From Flammula alnicola (lineage: Eukaryota; Basidiomycota; Agaricomycetes; Agaricales; Strophariaceae), in NCBI GenBank assembly GCA_015499995.1, contig JADNRV010000109.1, forward strand, positions 62,001 through 126,000: a stretch of 64,000 nt of DNA, read 5' to 3'. A model generated the notes under the pieces. The model was not told the DNA's origin and did not search any database. It worked only from the letters and a program-made list of their open reading frames with translations. Of the stretch, positions 32,442 through 43,500 are shown in pieces. A program made the position numbers and the translations under genes. How positions within the stretch are numbered: position 1 is the stretch's first letter; each line of letters starts with the position of its first letter.

Positions 32442-34507
32442 TCGAAACCCGGATCCTCGACTTCTCCTCTAGGTGGCTGCCCCGACCTAGTTAATGCTAG
32501 TATGGTCCCCTGTTTTTCCGCAGCTAGCATCTCCTCATACGTCTCTCTATACTCATCCATCTCGTCTCGTCGCTGCTGCTGATAGACCGTGCTAGGTCTC
32601 GACTGGTAGGACGGACCTGGCCTCCCCTGCAACTCTTGTCTCAATTTTTCTATCACCTCGTCCCTCTGATCTCTCTGCTGGTTCGTGTAGAGCGACATGG
32701 AACCTTGATGCGCTTGGAGATGATACATCCCCGGTACGCTCTCTGTCTCCCATGATTGGAACGCGACGTCAGTTTTCTGCTTCGCGTGCCACTCATCTAC
32801 TCGATCCTTGACAGGCCTAGTTGGGTCAAACGATATCATCCTGCCATCTGGGAAGTACAGTTTTCCCCCGTCTCCTAGATTCACCTTTCCCGTCGTCAGA
32901 TGTGCTTGGCGCACTGGACAATCTCTGTACATATGACCAGTCATATGACAGTAGAAGCAATTCCTAGGCGCTTCTGGCGGCTGATAGCGCATCATTGGAG
33001 GCGGTGGGGGCTGGTACATTCTCATAGGCGCCGGCTGGGGTGGAGGCATTTGCTGCACCATCCTAGTCTGCTGATGAATACTATTTTTGAATTCATCCAA
33101 CAACTGCTTCTGATTTCTCTCGCTAGTTGTTATCCAATCTTTGAAGATGGAAAACTCCTGCTTGATACTCTCTAGCTCTCGTTGTACTGGAGCTAGCACC
33201 ATGCTCTCCGTTTTTATTCTGACCGGAGGAACCAGTGGTAACTCCTCCCTTTCCACTCCTGTGGCTCCAGGATTTAGTGCCCGAGCTAGGTCTTCTGCCA
33301 CTCGGATAAACTCGTCTAGCTTGTACCTGTCTTCCGCCCGAGCTGGTGGTGCAGTCGACGCGGTGAGTCCTCCCACATTATTGCTGATTAAGAAATCCAG
33401 CATATCCTTTGACTGAGTTGCCTGCAGATCTAGCTTGGCATATACTCGGTTTCGGAATTCTGGGGTGAGGCACCCCGCAAAGTAGGCTACTAGCGTATGA
33501 TTCGCTAGCAACGTCGGTGCTTCCGCTAGCTTCTTGGACTCGACTTTAAACGCTCTTTTGAACGTTAACAGCTCCGAGAGATCCGATTCTCCGATTCTCT
33601 GATTTTCTTTGCACACTTGTTTAAGGCGCTTCAGAGATCCAGTAGATAGACCTATAGCTTCGGGGTAGTCCTTAATGATATCTTTCTTGTAGTCGACGTA
33701 GGTTTTTCCTGCGCCCGCATATGAGTCAAAGGATTGCCATTGCGCCTCTATTCTGGGCGATACGTATCGTCCAACATATTTCTTTTTATCGACGTCCGTC
33801 AATCCCGTATTCCCTTTGAAACACTCCTCTAAGTCGTCGAAATATCTCAACAACTCTTCCGGCCTGCTATCTTCAAACTGAGGCGCCCCCTTCTGATTCC
33901 TAGCTGGCATCGGCATGATGGGCGTAGTATCGGGTCTTCCTAGTTTCTTTTTAGCTAGCTCTACTAGAAATCTCACAAAAGCCGCTGAGTATGTCTCCTG
34001 CTTTTCTGGTTGAGATTTTTGTCTCTGTTTTTCTTTGCTAGTGGATGGACGGCTCTCCTCCTCTTTGTCTAGCCCTAAATCTCGTCCTAGCGGAATTTCC
34101 TTTAGTAACTCCTTTCCTAGTTCTTCTTCACTAGCTTGGTCCCAATCTTCGGGTATTTTCTCTTTTAGCAAGCTAGTTTCTTTCGAGCTTATTGAGAGGC
34201 TAGGTGACAGAGGTTCTGATTTTGCGGAACGGAATTCTTCCGTTTGAGGCTCTACAGACGCTCGGTTTTCACTAGTTTCTCCAACTGGCTCGTTTTGTTC
34301 CGCAATCGTGCTCGATTTCGGTGTGTTACTCCTCCTTCTTCTCCTTTTCTTTCCCGGGTTTTCGTTAGGTAGTCCCGGTATTTGACCAGCGGCTTGCGAG
34401 TTACGCGTACCTCTGGGTTGCGGCCCGCTTTGTGAAGGTCCACTAGCTGGCTGCGTGGGTCTCGCCAACGACGACGGCGGATTGCTTGGCTTAGGCGCCG
34501 TTTTCAC
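32438..34507 (-). CDS. gag: Gypsy Gag polyprotein
   Basis: An intact 689-residue frame. The N-terminal 200 residues are Pro/Ser/Glu-rich and disordered. A capsid-like helical domain follows, from RPEELLRYFDDLEECFKG to LTPEFRNRVYAKL. The zinc knuckle CFYCHMTGHMYRDC (C-x2-C-x4-H-x4-C) binds nucleic acid in this family. A Gln/Pro/Arg-rich tail ends at EDPGFD. Gag would form the cytoplasmic virus-like particle in which reverse transcription occurs. The ATG is about 140 bases inside the 5' LTR edge, as expected. Confidence 0.88.
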   Translation of the reverse strand: MKTAPKPSNPPSSLARPTQPASGPSQSGPQPRGTRNSQAAGQIPGLPNENPGKKRRRRRSNTPKSSTIAEQNEPVGETSENRASVEPQTEEFRSAKSEPLSPSLSISSKETSLLKEKIPEDWDQASEEELGKELLKEIPLGRDLGLDKEEESRPSTSKEKQRQKSQPEKQETYSAAFVRFLVELAKKKLGRPDTTPIMPMPARNQKGAPQFEDSRPEELLRYFDDLEECFKGNTGLTDVDKKKYVGRYVSPRIEAQWQSFDSYAGAGKTYVDYKKDIIKDYPEAIGLSTGSLKRLKQVCKENQRIGESDLSELLTFKRAFKVESKKLAEAPTLLANHTLVAYFAGCLTPEFRNRVYAKLDLQATQSKDMLDFLISNNVGGLTASTAPPARAEDRYKLDEFIRVAEDLARALNPGATGVEREELPLVPPVRIKTESMVLAPVQRELESIKQEFSIFKDWITTSERNQKQLLDEFKNSIHQQTRMVQQMPPPQPAPMRMYQPPPPPMMRYQPPEAPRNCFYCHMTGHMYRDCPVRQAHLTTGKVNLGDGGKLYFPDGRMISFDPTRPVKDRVDEWHAKQKTDVAFQSWETESVPGMYHLQAHQGSMSLYTNQQRDQRDEVIEKLRQELQGRPGPSYQSRPSTVYQQQRRDEMDEYRETYEEMLAAEKQGTILALTRSGQPPRGEVEDPGFD

Positions 34508-34625
34508 TGACTAGATGTGGTATTTTTCGATTGATTTCGCTTTTACAAACGTCCTCGCTCAATTGTACCGGTTTTGTGTAATGCTACGAATTTCAAAGTT
34601 CCAATAAAATATGTTTCTGAACCAC

Positions 34626-34643
34626 CCCTCGCGGTGGGCTCCA
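34626..34643 (-). promoter_or_regulatory. Putative primer-binding site
   Basis: On minus, two bases after the 5' LTR, TGGAGCCCACCGCGAGGG begins with the TGG that pairs with tRNA CCA. The complement ends GGTGGGCTCCA, so the primer tRNA would have U before CCA. That is unusual and fits tRNA-Cys, but no tRNA gene is in the window to compare. Confidence 0.55.
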
Positions 34644-34645
34644 GA

Positions 34646-36100
34646 TGAGAGACCCGCTACGCGCTCAGCGACCTAAACAACACACACAACTGCGGAGCGA
34701 GATCCTAACCAGGTCGAGCGACGCTCTACTAGCTTTAGAAATATGTAGTGTGCTTTGCTCCACAATGTCTATTTTGTTCAACTAGCTGACTTGTAGACAG
34801 TGCCTCGCGGTTCGTTTAAGTGGGTATGAGGGATTATTCAAATACACGTTTTATTGTAGTTTCAAGCTTCGTTTTATCACAGGGATGAACGGTTTTATTG
34901 ATTTTAGGGTTTTATGTTTGAGAAAGGATCTCTAGGACGCTACTAGCTCGACTTTCGAAGCAACTAGCTGCTCTGAAGCTTTGGGAACTCGTCTGAAACT
35001 AAGGCCGCACTGTGCGCTACCTTCTGAACGATCTGCTAGCCCACTGTGGACTCTGTTTCTGACTCTTAGGCGCTCTCTTGGCCTCTAAGCACTCTCTGGC
35101 TTCTAAATCTTGGACCTTGTCCTCAAGAACTTTCTCTTTATTACTAAGCCTTCTCTGGCTTTCAAACGAACTCTATTGAAGCCAAACTGATCCTTTATTC
35201 GCTTTCTTTCTTACTAGGCACTGCGCCTTAGCTCAAAATAAAACAGGGAAGAGATTGCTTAAGGTAACTAGCTACAGAAGTACATCTTTTATACTACAGC
35301 TATGTGTGGTTCTGGTATGCGAATAAAATAGCGTAAAACATTCTTATCTCGTGTAAATAATGCCTGCAGGCAGTGGGTATAGGGTTGAATATTCCAGGTG
35401 ACCAGATAGAGGTCAAGGATTTGGAAATTCATCCTATTTTAGCGCGCTAGGACGCTCCTGACTTCCGCGTACCATGCGCATCATGCGTGCGTCTCGGCTA
35501 GCGGTGCCGCTTTATTCCGGATCTGCGGCCATCATTGATGCCGGTTCCTTCTTTCCTTTCTCGTCCTATTACCACTTTTGGTACTCCCGCGGGTAGAGGG
35601 TAGAGCGTGCGTCTAACTAACGCGTCCGCGTCCCGTGCGTTTCTCAGTAAGTCACAAGATACGCTCGCTAGTAGTCGACGCATTCGCGTCTAACTTTTAC
35701 TAGCTGTGTCTCGCGCTCCTAGTTGTAGTATTTTGTAGCTAGCTATTCAGCAATACATTGATTGTACTGAATTCGCCGCGCACTATTTCTAAAGCATCCA
35801 GAAGTCTTTTAATTTATTCCCCATAGTGCGTTTCTGCCTCGCTAGTCGTTTATGACTTATGCGTTCTATGTTTCACTGTTTTCTAACTTTTAACTGTCTC
35901 CCGGCTTATCATACAGACTCAGCTAGCTCTGAATCGCGTCTGATTACCATTGTCACAGGTTATATGACAGCTAGTAGTCGCATAGCTAGGCCTTAGACTA
36001 CTAACTTGGGTGCGTTATAGTCTCTCTATCTCGGTTATATTCTATAGGTAAAAGATGATATATTGCGAAATTCACGCGTGGCTGGTTTGCGGCCCTATCA
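34646..36100 (-). repeat. Right LTR (5' LTR of the Gypsy element)
   Basis: 1455 bp, starts TGAGAGACCCGCTACGCGCT and ends GCGGCCCTATCA, abutting ABC transporter coding sequence at 36101. Confidence 0.95.
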
Positions 36101-36681
36101 ACGGTGCCTTGACTGTCAATCCGTCCATCGAGCATCCGGACCAGGTAGTACGTTCCCGGAAGGACTAACCCGACGTGGTGTGTGATCAAGACCTGGGCAA
36201 GACTTGTGTGAAGGATCTGCAAGGAAGAAAACGAAAACTTACAATCGTCCGATGTGCCAAGAGAGGTCCACGCAGCAAATGATCAAAGAGGAATCTTGAT
36301 GTGTGACTATCCTGAGGAGGGATTAACGACGTCTCTCTCACAACAAAATGGATACAACGTACAACCGCGCTCAGAGGGTCATCAAGGAGGACATATTTCG
36401 TTCGAGCATAAACTGCGCGAGCAAGAGCCACCCTATTAAGTGTGAGTTAGGCATGCAACCAATCATTATCACACTGCATACGTACCTAGCTTTCTGACCT
36501 CCTGATAAATTGACGCCCCTGAAAGTCTATTGGTCAAGTTGTACTTTCCAAATTTGAAGAAAGCCTGACCGAGCTCCAATCTCTGTCGCATCCCCATCCT
36601 CGAGCATATCCAAGTCAGGCTTCAATGCGCAGGATTCGACAACCATATTATACCGTTCTTCGTCGAGAGGATAGCCAAATA
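36101..36681 (-). pseudogene. ABCC-type ABC transporter, C-terminal part of first nucleotide-binding domain
   Basis: Minus-strand exons read [20 protein letters not shown], then GVNLSGGQKARVALARAVYA (the LSGGQ signature), YVLLDDPLSAV (Walker B), DSHTSRFLFDHLLRG and VLITHHVGLVLPGTYYLV (H-loop). These are joined through GT-AG introns at about 36534-36585, 36436-36486, 36335-36386 and 36200-36242. The reading ends at RIDSQGTV, where the Gypsy LTR begins. It continues the gene whose 5' part is at 40542-43881; the second membrane domain and second nucleotide-binding domain are nowhere in the window. Confidence 0.85.
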
Positions 36682-36729
36682 ATTACGACTCTTTTACATA
36701 AGTAAAAGGGAGTTCTTTTAATCTACAGC

Positions 36730-37114
36730 TAGGGAAGTGCATGGGTCAGGTATACCCACATGGGTCATGGGTATGGGTGCCCATGGGTATGGGTGCGGGT
36801 CAGCTCTGTGATACCCATGACCCATCATAACCCATGGCCCAAAATGGCATTTTTGACAATATTTTTCATTATTGAAGACATGTAGAGGGATGGAAGTGGT
36901 GGTTGACTCAGAAGATCAATTCAACCCACTGACAAACTGTTGGTCACACATTTCAGCAAACACTGAGATGTGAATGCCCTGTAATTTCAGCACTGACCCA
37001 TCGACACCCAAGCACCCATAGAGAAAAAACCCATGGGTGCATGGGTATGGGTTGGCATGGGTGTGGGTGTGGGTCACTGAAAAAATACCCATGGGTGACC
37101 CATGCTATTCCCTA
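36730..37114. mobile_element. hAT-type MITE, 385 bp
   Basis: Termini TAGGGAAGTGCATGGGTCA and its inverted partner (37096-37114) agree at 17 of 19 positions. The flanking bases TCTACAGC at 36722-36729 and 37115-37122 are an exact 8-bp target duplication. TAGNG termini and 8-bp duplications are hallmarks of the hAT superfamily. The inner part is rich in ACCCATGGGT repeats, and there is no transposase, so it depends on an autonomous relative. Confidence 0.9.
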
Positions 37115-37154
37115 TCTACAGCAACCAGCAAAAAAACAGGTTTGCAGCGACCCT

Positions 37155-37262
37155 GTTGGCCCCTTATCTTTGATGGCATCAGATTTGTAAGCATTGCCAT
37201 GCTGTTCATGCCCTTATCTTTGATGGCATCACATTTGTAAGCAGCTGCCATGCTGTTCATGA
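37155..37262. repeat. Direct repeat, two copies of about 52 bp
   Basis: CCTTATCTTTGATGGCATCA, TTTGTAAGCA and TGCCATGCTGTTCATG occur twice in a row, with small differences. Confidence 0.7.
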
Positions 37263-38674
37263 TTTAAAAATAGCTTTACAGCTTTCAGCCTGCTAGATAC
37301 TGAGGATATACAGAAAGCAACACACTCCCTATATTTAGAAGGAGGATGAGCGCGACACAGTGTTGAACTCGTCCTCAATCTTCTTCAATTCACGACACAA
37401 TGTGTGTCGCGGTACTCATTCGCCCACGTGATGACCTTGCGGATCGGCTCAGCTGTCCGGATCGGGCAGCATCGTCTCTTCCTTCCCTCCCACCACCACC
37501 CCGCTTATGCACCGTCACTGCTGGCGGCGGTGACGACCCATGAGAACCACAACAACAACGACGGCCGTAGGACTTGGAACGCCATCATGCTGCACCACCA
37601 TGTTACCGTCCTCTGACACGACAAATCCGGCAATCTGGGATGTGGCGCATGCATACAATCGTGAGGTCAAGGGGAATAGGAGGAGCATCAGGTAGGTTTT
37701 CGAGCAACCTCGCACCGAACTATTAACCCTTTACCCATCATGCACAGATTTCCGGGATAGAGGCCCTGCTCCTTGCGCTTCATCACTTGCTCCGAATCGA
37801 GACCAAGATCCCCCAGATATCCACATTACAATGTACGCAAAGCCGCCAGCCACTCGAAAGATGTCGTGTAGATGACCCCTCAGCCTCGACTCGCAACCCA
37901 GTGAATCTGAAGACAGACGGGGACTGTGATGAAGTGATCGCAGAGGGCCTGCCAATGCCTCCGAGGTGGGTGATGAGTTGTAGGCCCGTTCACATATACT
38001 ACATAAATTATCATGTACCCATAGTACTTGCTTCAATAAACAGCTTATGCCCTTTGTTAAAAAGAAAACTCCAAGACGATAAGTGAAATTTCCGGATTGT
38101 TAAGCTCACATTTTAATTTTCACACCTCAAACATTATTGACTTGACAAGATTATCGAGGCGCCAAGATTTGGACGAGCCGGCTCGTCTCATGTGACCAAC
38201 CACTTGTCATAGCAGAAGCAATAACTGACTCAAGGGAATACGAACGGCGACACACTTCCATTAATCAGCGACACATTGGTGCACACCATCCTCAGCTCAA
38301 ATTTGACACATGTAGTCGATGTGTCGCAGACCGGGTTCGATGTGTCGTTGATCCACACCTTCCCGATTCGGGGAGTGTGTCAAATGTGGTCTATCCTGCT
38401 AGATACTGCACGGAACGGTTTGGCCTCAATTAAATTACATATACATATTCTACTTGTATTTCTGAATAGAATGATACCACTTTTATATGCAAGAGGGAAT
38501 GGGAAAGGGTGGATCCATTATTGAGTCTGGATGACATAGCTATTTTTGTTCATGCCGTGATGGCAAACTGGACCGGCAGGGCATCACGGTAGTTACATCT
38601 ATTTTTAGTTCTCATAGCGTAGATTTCTGGCACACTAACCATGCAATTTGATATGTGTGGTGATTTCAGGACGT

Positions 38675-38705
38675 CCATTGGAGCAGTCCAATCTGACCGG
38701 ACGCT
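38675..38705. repeat. Relic terminus related to the inverted-repeat element at 62667
   Basis: CCATTGGAGCAGTCCAATCT followed by GACCG matches the termini of the element at 62667-62912. No partner terminus was found nearby. Confidence 0.5.
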
Positions 38706-40216
38706 CAGAAGAAGGAGCTTGGATATGCGTTGAGCACACTGTGCGGTATAGTGTCACAGGCAAAGAGTGGAATCTGTCAGACAAGGAGATGTGCTGGCAC
38801 ACAAGACCGTGCACAGCTGCTGATGGAGTCTAATTACACATTATTACTTTATTATAGTCTTTCTATGTTCAACAAAGTGCTTACATAAACAGCTATGTAG
38901 AAAGTGGCTGTTTCTTGGTTTCTTGTGTGGTTTAACTGTTTATATAGGATTTCAGACTGATTATTCATAAGAATGTGGGATTTGGAAACACCGGCATTGT
39001 TCACTGGCGGTGTCGACGGTGGCAAGCCCCGAATATGACCTAAGCCTTCCATAAGCCTTGTCAGCAGATCGGCAGATGTCCAATTTGGTGTAGCGTGGTT
39101 CCGTCAGCGGCCCGCCTCGCCCTGCCTGCACAGCGCTCATAGATTTGGATGTTCAGCAGGTGCTTTAATTGTTCTCACCCTATAGAAAAGTTGCCTATTC
39201 AATGTAGTAATGTAGCTTCAGTGCCCATGTCATTTTTGGTATGTTTTGTAAAGTTTAAGAGCATCAAACCAAGTTTAACCAACAACAGACTGTGATACTA
39301 CCCAAGCTGCAACCCGCCCACCCATTGCTCGCGAGTCGGGCCATAAAATGCTCAGCGTACTTCTTAAACTTCCCCGCCATATTAAAAAACTACCTTGCTA
39401 TGTTATTGTTGGAGTTGCACATGCAAACTGTCAAGAGATGGGTGCACGGCGAGCATTGCATCACCGTGCATATGGACTATCCCTTTTTGCAAGTATTTTA
39501 CTTCCGTCGTAACTACTCTACATCTCGTTGGCCTCTTGGCCAGTTATACATTACTTATGATTTCTTAATGTACTGCGTCGGGACTCCGTCGCCTATACCT
39601 TAGCCATTTCCCGATGTTCATAGCACACTTATACTGTAGTGTCTCGATTTCGCTCCCCTCAGTCTTTGCCCCCAACAACTGAGGTGAGAACATATTGTAC
39701 TTTACTATCTCTATACTTTTACTTACGATATCCAGGAATCCTAGCATATCACTATCTAGGTATCTATGAATCTATTAGTCTTTGCCCCCAACAACTGAGC
39801 ATATCACTATCTAGTTTCCTACAGTTATTAACATAATGCTACCACCAAAAGGCAAAGTGTCTGTGGCAGCAGAAGCTGTCATAAATCACAATTGAGATTA
39901 TATTTTCCAGTTCCATTTTGATATAAAATAAATATACCAACTACTAAAATAGTTGTGTAATATAAATATATTGGCTGTAGTGCCTCTATCTCTGCTGTAT
40001 GAGGCTTCAATATCTACTGGTCATCGTTTGCAACGATGAGCTCACATATCCTGGTGGGGACACATGCCGCGATGTTTGCTGCTGGTGTTTGATGGCGTCG
40101 ATCACCACCGGTTCAACCGGTGTTTCCAATATACGGATGCCCTCAATTATGGCCTGACAAATGCGGATATTGCCCAATATGTAGCATCTAATAATAGACT
40201 AAAGATCATTCCCGCC

Positions 40217-40245
40217 ATCTCGAAGCCTTCAGAAGGCTTCGAGAT
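40217..40245. repeat. Perfect palindrome, 14-bp arms
   Basis: ATCTCGAAGCCTTC, one central A, then its exact reverse complement. Confidence 0.85.
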
Positions 40246-40326
40246 CCTCAGATGCTCCTCTATGTCTCACATATTAAATTACATAACTTAAATTATTTAA
40301 TTAAAATAATAAATTTAAATTTGAGT

Positions 40327-40364
40327 GTTTATGTCAGCACTTCGAAAAAAGTGCTGACATAAAC
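40327..40364. repeat. Perfect hairpin, 16-bp arms
   Basis: GTTTATGTCAGCACTT, a six-base loop, then the exact reverse complement, in AT-rich sequence 80 bases from the previous palindrome. Confidence 0.85.
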
Positions 40365-40541
40365 AATCATGGTGTTATTTAATTAAATAATGATTTATAA
40401 ATTTATACATAAAATTTATTTATTGTTCAAGTAGACATACTGTCAGTAAAATTAAGTTATATAAAGAATAAAAATAAAAACATCAAAATATCAAAAAGGA
40501 AAAGAGCCGTACTGCCACGCAAAGTGGTGGCCCGCTAACAC

Positions 40542-43500
40542 AAGTATATTCTCTTTAATCGATTGATGACACAGCCAAGGCGTCTGCGCTGCATACGAAA
40601 TGCAATGCATGAGGCCATGCTCGTCCACTCGCGATGGTTCTTTCGACATAATGATCCTTCCGTTGACCAGGGTCATCTCACCCAGAACGGCCATCTGGAA
40701 GATGAGAATGAGAATTGGACATCGAGCATAAGGCAACATCAACAAACTTACCAGAAGGGCAGTCTTTCCCGACGCAGTGGGCCCCGTCACCACTGTCAGC
40801 TCGCCTTCAGGAAACACGACAGATACGTCTTTGAGCATGAATGCACGTGTTCCGCGTTCGTTGGCTGATTCGTCAGAGGAATCGTCTTCGGCAATAGTGC
40901 TGGCGTCATCGCTAGATGTTGCAGCGGTTGAAGGCGAGTCTTTGCGTTTACCTTTTGCATTTGCGCCAGTCTCGGTAACCTCGTTCCATTTGAAGGTAGC
41001 GTTGTCGAGTCCTAACCCTTCATCTTCAATGCCTGCATGGTATCGATCGGGATTGCTTTTCTTGAGGGATGACACCTGCTCCGTAACTTCGTCCTCTTCA
41101 AGGTAGACGGAGATACGTTTTAGAGCAACACCGGTCTGAGAAAAAGGTTAAGTATATTTAAAAGTATGAGATATCAACGATGAGATATTATACCTGCAGA
41201 ATTTGCACCATCCAAGCAGGAATTACATTAAGAGGAGACCTGATGTCAGAAAATGAATATTCATATTCGTTGGCCGAAATGTTTCTCAGAACATACTTGA
41301 CCATATTGAATAATGTGATGGCCTGATGAACAAGGTTTTGTCAGTAACCGTAGATCCAGGTAATAGAACTATAAGATAAAAGGCGTACCGTAAAAGCCGT
41401 GCTTATGGTGAGCTGATGTCCCGTCATCACATATGTAAAGAACGCTATGATGGAGACCAAGACGGGCGCACATGACCAGAGCAAATTGAACACGACAGAG
41501 TTTACCCGCGCTGCAGGGAATCCTTAGGTGGTAGATCGTCGGCCCTCGGTAAGTTCATACCTTTAATCATCCATTTCATTTCGACTTCACGCGCATCGAG
41601 TGCTCTTCCAATCCAGCGCTCCTCCCAAGCGAAGAATTTGATGAATTTTATCTATCAAAAACCTGGTTCAGAATGTCGTGTAAAAACGAAGCACGATGTA
41701 CAGAGTCTCACCGCTCCAATCAACTCATTTAGGACCCCCATTCGTTTATCGCGAGCGGACAGGAGACCCTTCTGGATTCTAACGCCCCTGCGCATGAGGA
41801 AGCTATTGAGTGGCCATGCCACGAGCAAGACAACGAAGCCGGCGAAGGCACTCAGTCCAAGGAGTCTACAATGAACACCAGTTGAGTAAAATAGGACAGA
41901 AACGGTCGTATCACAGAACATGACACTCACTGATATAAGAACGTGGAAGCAATCAGAATTTCAAAAGGTGCTAAGAATTGAATTTTGGGCGTTAGATTGG
42001 TTTGCAATACACAAGTAGGAAGGCGGTTTGACAAGCTTACCTGCGTATATAATATGGACAGTAGAGACCGTGCGTGCAAGCTATCAATTTCGTCAATAAG
42101 GTAGGAATTAGCAAGGGCCATGGAACATGAACTCATACCCGGCTAGCATCACCGGCCATTAGGTTCACGATTTTTCCGACATCGGCACCGGCTTTTGGAT
42201 CATCGGCCTTCGCTGCTTTATCCTTTTCTGCTTTCTTCTGAGCTGGAGAAAATATCAATCCCAACTGAGTTGAATAATTTTATGAAACTAATCGACATAC
42301 CTTTCGTTTGGGCTTTGCCGGTCCCATTCGACGACGAAGATTTGCCACCTTCCTTCTGATCCTTGCTGACAATACCGGAGAAATCTTTTCGCTTCAACGC
42401 TTTATCATAGATTGCTGCCATGATCTCTAAACGCAGCCAAATGGATGCTCGTCGTCCGAGCCACAGGTGCTGCGCATCAGCTTGGGCCTGTCGGTTTGGT
42501 TCAGCACCATCGCCTCTTGTGACATATATCTACGAGAAGGTAAAGCACACCTTTAAGAGCGAACAGACGAGCGCGAGGAAGGCGTAAACGTACGCCCTCG
42601 CGCGGCTTTCTTTTGAGGAGTTTTCGCGCTCTATGGCTTCAAGAATATGCCTGGAGGAAAGTCAGCACTGCGGATGCTTGGGAATGATGAGTATAACTTA
42701 CTTCAAGAAAAATGGACCCGCATAGTTGAATATTACACTGGCTAGAGTAAGGACGAAGTCGAAGCTGTAGATCTGAATGAGCAATGACTATACTAGACAT
42801 AAAAGAATTCAAATACATGAGATCAAATGAGTTGGCAGCCACAATACGGCGAAGAAGGGTTGAGCGACTGTAAATAGAGAAAGCGTCAATAGGTAGATGG
42901 TTGGATAGAAAGTGCGCCTTACTGGATGGAGCTAAATTTGGCGAATATCGGGCGGGATTGCATGGTCGGGCTCAGGTTCCATACGTCCTTTTCGTGGAGT
43001 GTTGTATGTTTCCCCTAAAAGGATGCTTAGCAGTCAACCACAAATACAAGATAATTTGACTTACAAGACGTATCAGAGGATCGATCCAGCGGAAAGTAAT
43101 CCAACCCCACAGAGTGGTGTAATCCTCGGGAGAGATAGAATGACCCTAAAATCACATGAAGAAGTACGATCCCTGGAAATCGTCGATTTCGGCTTACAAT
43201 ATGTTTTGGATTGACACTGCTGCTGGGATATCCCATAGGCATCGTCACGGTAACACACAATAGGATGAAAACTGAGACAAGGTTTCCGACTAACCCAACG
43301 ATAGCGAGGCTGGAAGGAAAGGGTATGCCAAAGACACTGCGATCAAATATCACGCCACCGAGCTGGAATACCGCAGTAGCAAATAATATCAGGTAAAGAA
43401 CAAATAGATCGTACGGAGGCGTTGCCGTAGGATGTGCGATAGGACGAATAACGGTATAGATCCATGAGATCGCGACGAGGAAGGAGAATATACCCCCCCA

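Larger units (their letters stand above)
19651..36100 (-). mobile_element. Ty3/Gypsy LTR retrotransposon, 16.45 kb, with antisense accessory genes
   Basis: Complete element flanked by long terminal repeats 19651-21111 and 34646-36100 that begin TG and end CA and differ only at scattered positions and small indels. Reading on minus: 5' LTR (right), primer-binding site 34626-34643, gag 32438-34507, pol about 27440-32441 with protease, reverse transcriptase, RNase H and integrase in Ty3/Gypsy order, a long 3' region, polypurine tract 21112-21125, 3' LTR (left). Between pol and the 3' LTR the opposite strand carries intron-containing genes (21578-23538, 24211 onward, 25879-27211). pol has several frame breaks, so this copy is probably non-autonomous although the near-identical LTRs suggest a young insertion. 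No matching target-site duplication: left flank ends GGCGG, right flank begins ACGGT. Confidence 0.92.
36682..40541. mobile_element. 3.9 kb insertion of unknown type splitting the ABC transporter gene
   Basis: The transporter reading stops after IKENI at 40543 and resumes at FGYP at 36680. The sequence between has no convincing gene. It contains a hAT-like MITE (36730-37114), a tandem repeat at 37155-37262, CGACACA-type repeats near 37345-37410 and 38250-38370, a relic of the inverted-repeat element seen at 62667, two strong palindromes, and an AT-rich end (40260-40500). No terminal inverted repeats or clear target duplication frame the whole block, so it may be several insertions. Confidence 0.6.

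Noticed and set aside
19646..36105. Target-site duplication for the Gypsy element
   Set aside because: GGCGG and ACGGT share only the CGG core in shifted register; not a duplication.
38330..38370. Possible tRNA because of a GGGTTCGATG block
   Set aside because: No acceptor stem or anticodon arm can be drawn around it.
36682..40541. One single transposon for the whole insertion in the transporter gene
   Set aside because: No inverted termini, no duplication at the edges and no transposase; called only as an insertion of unknown type.
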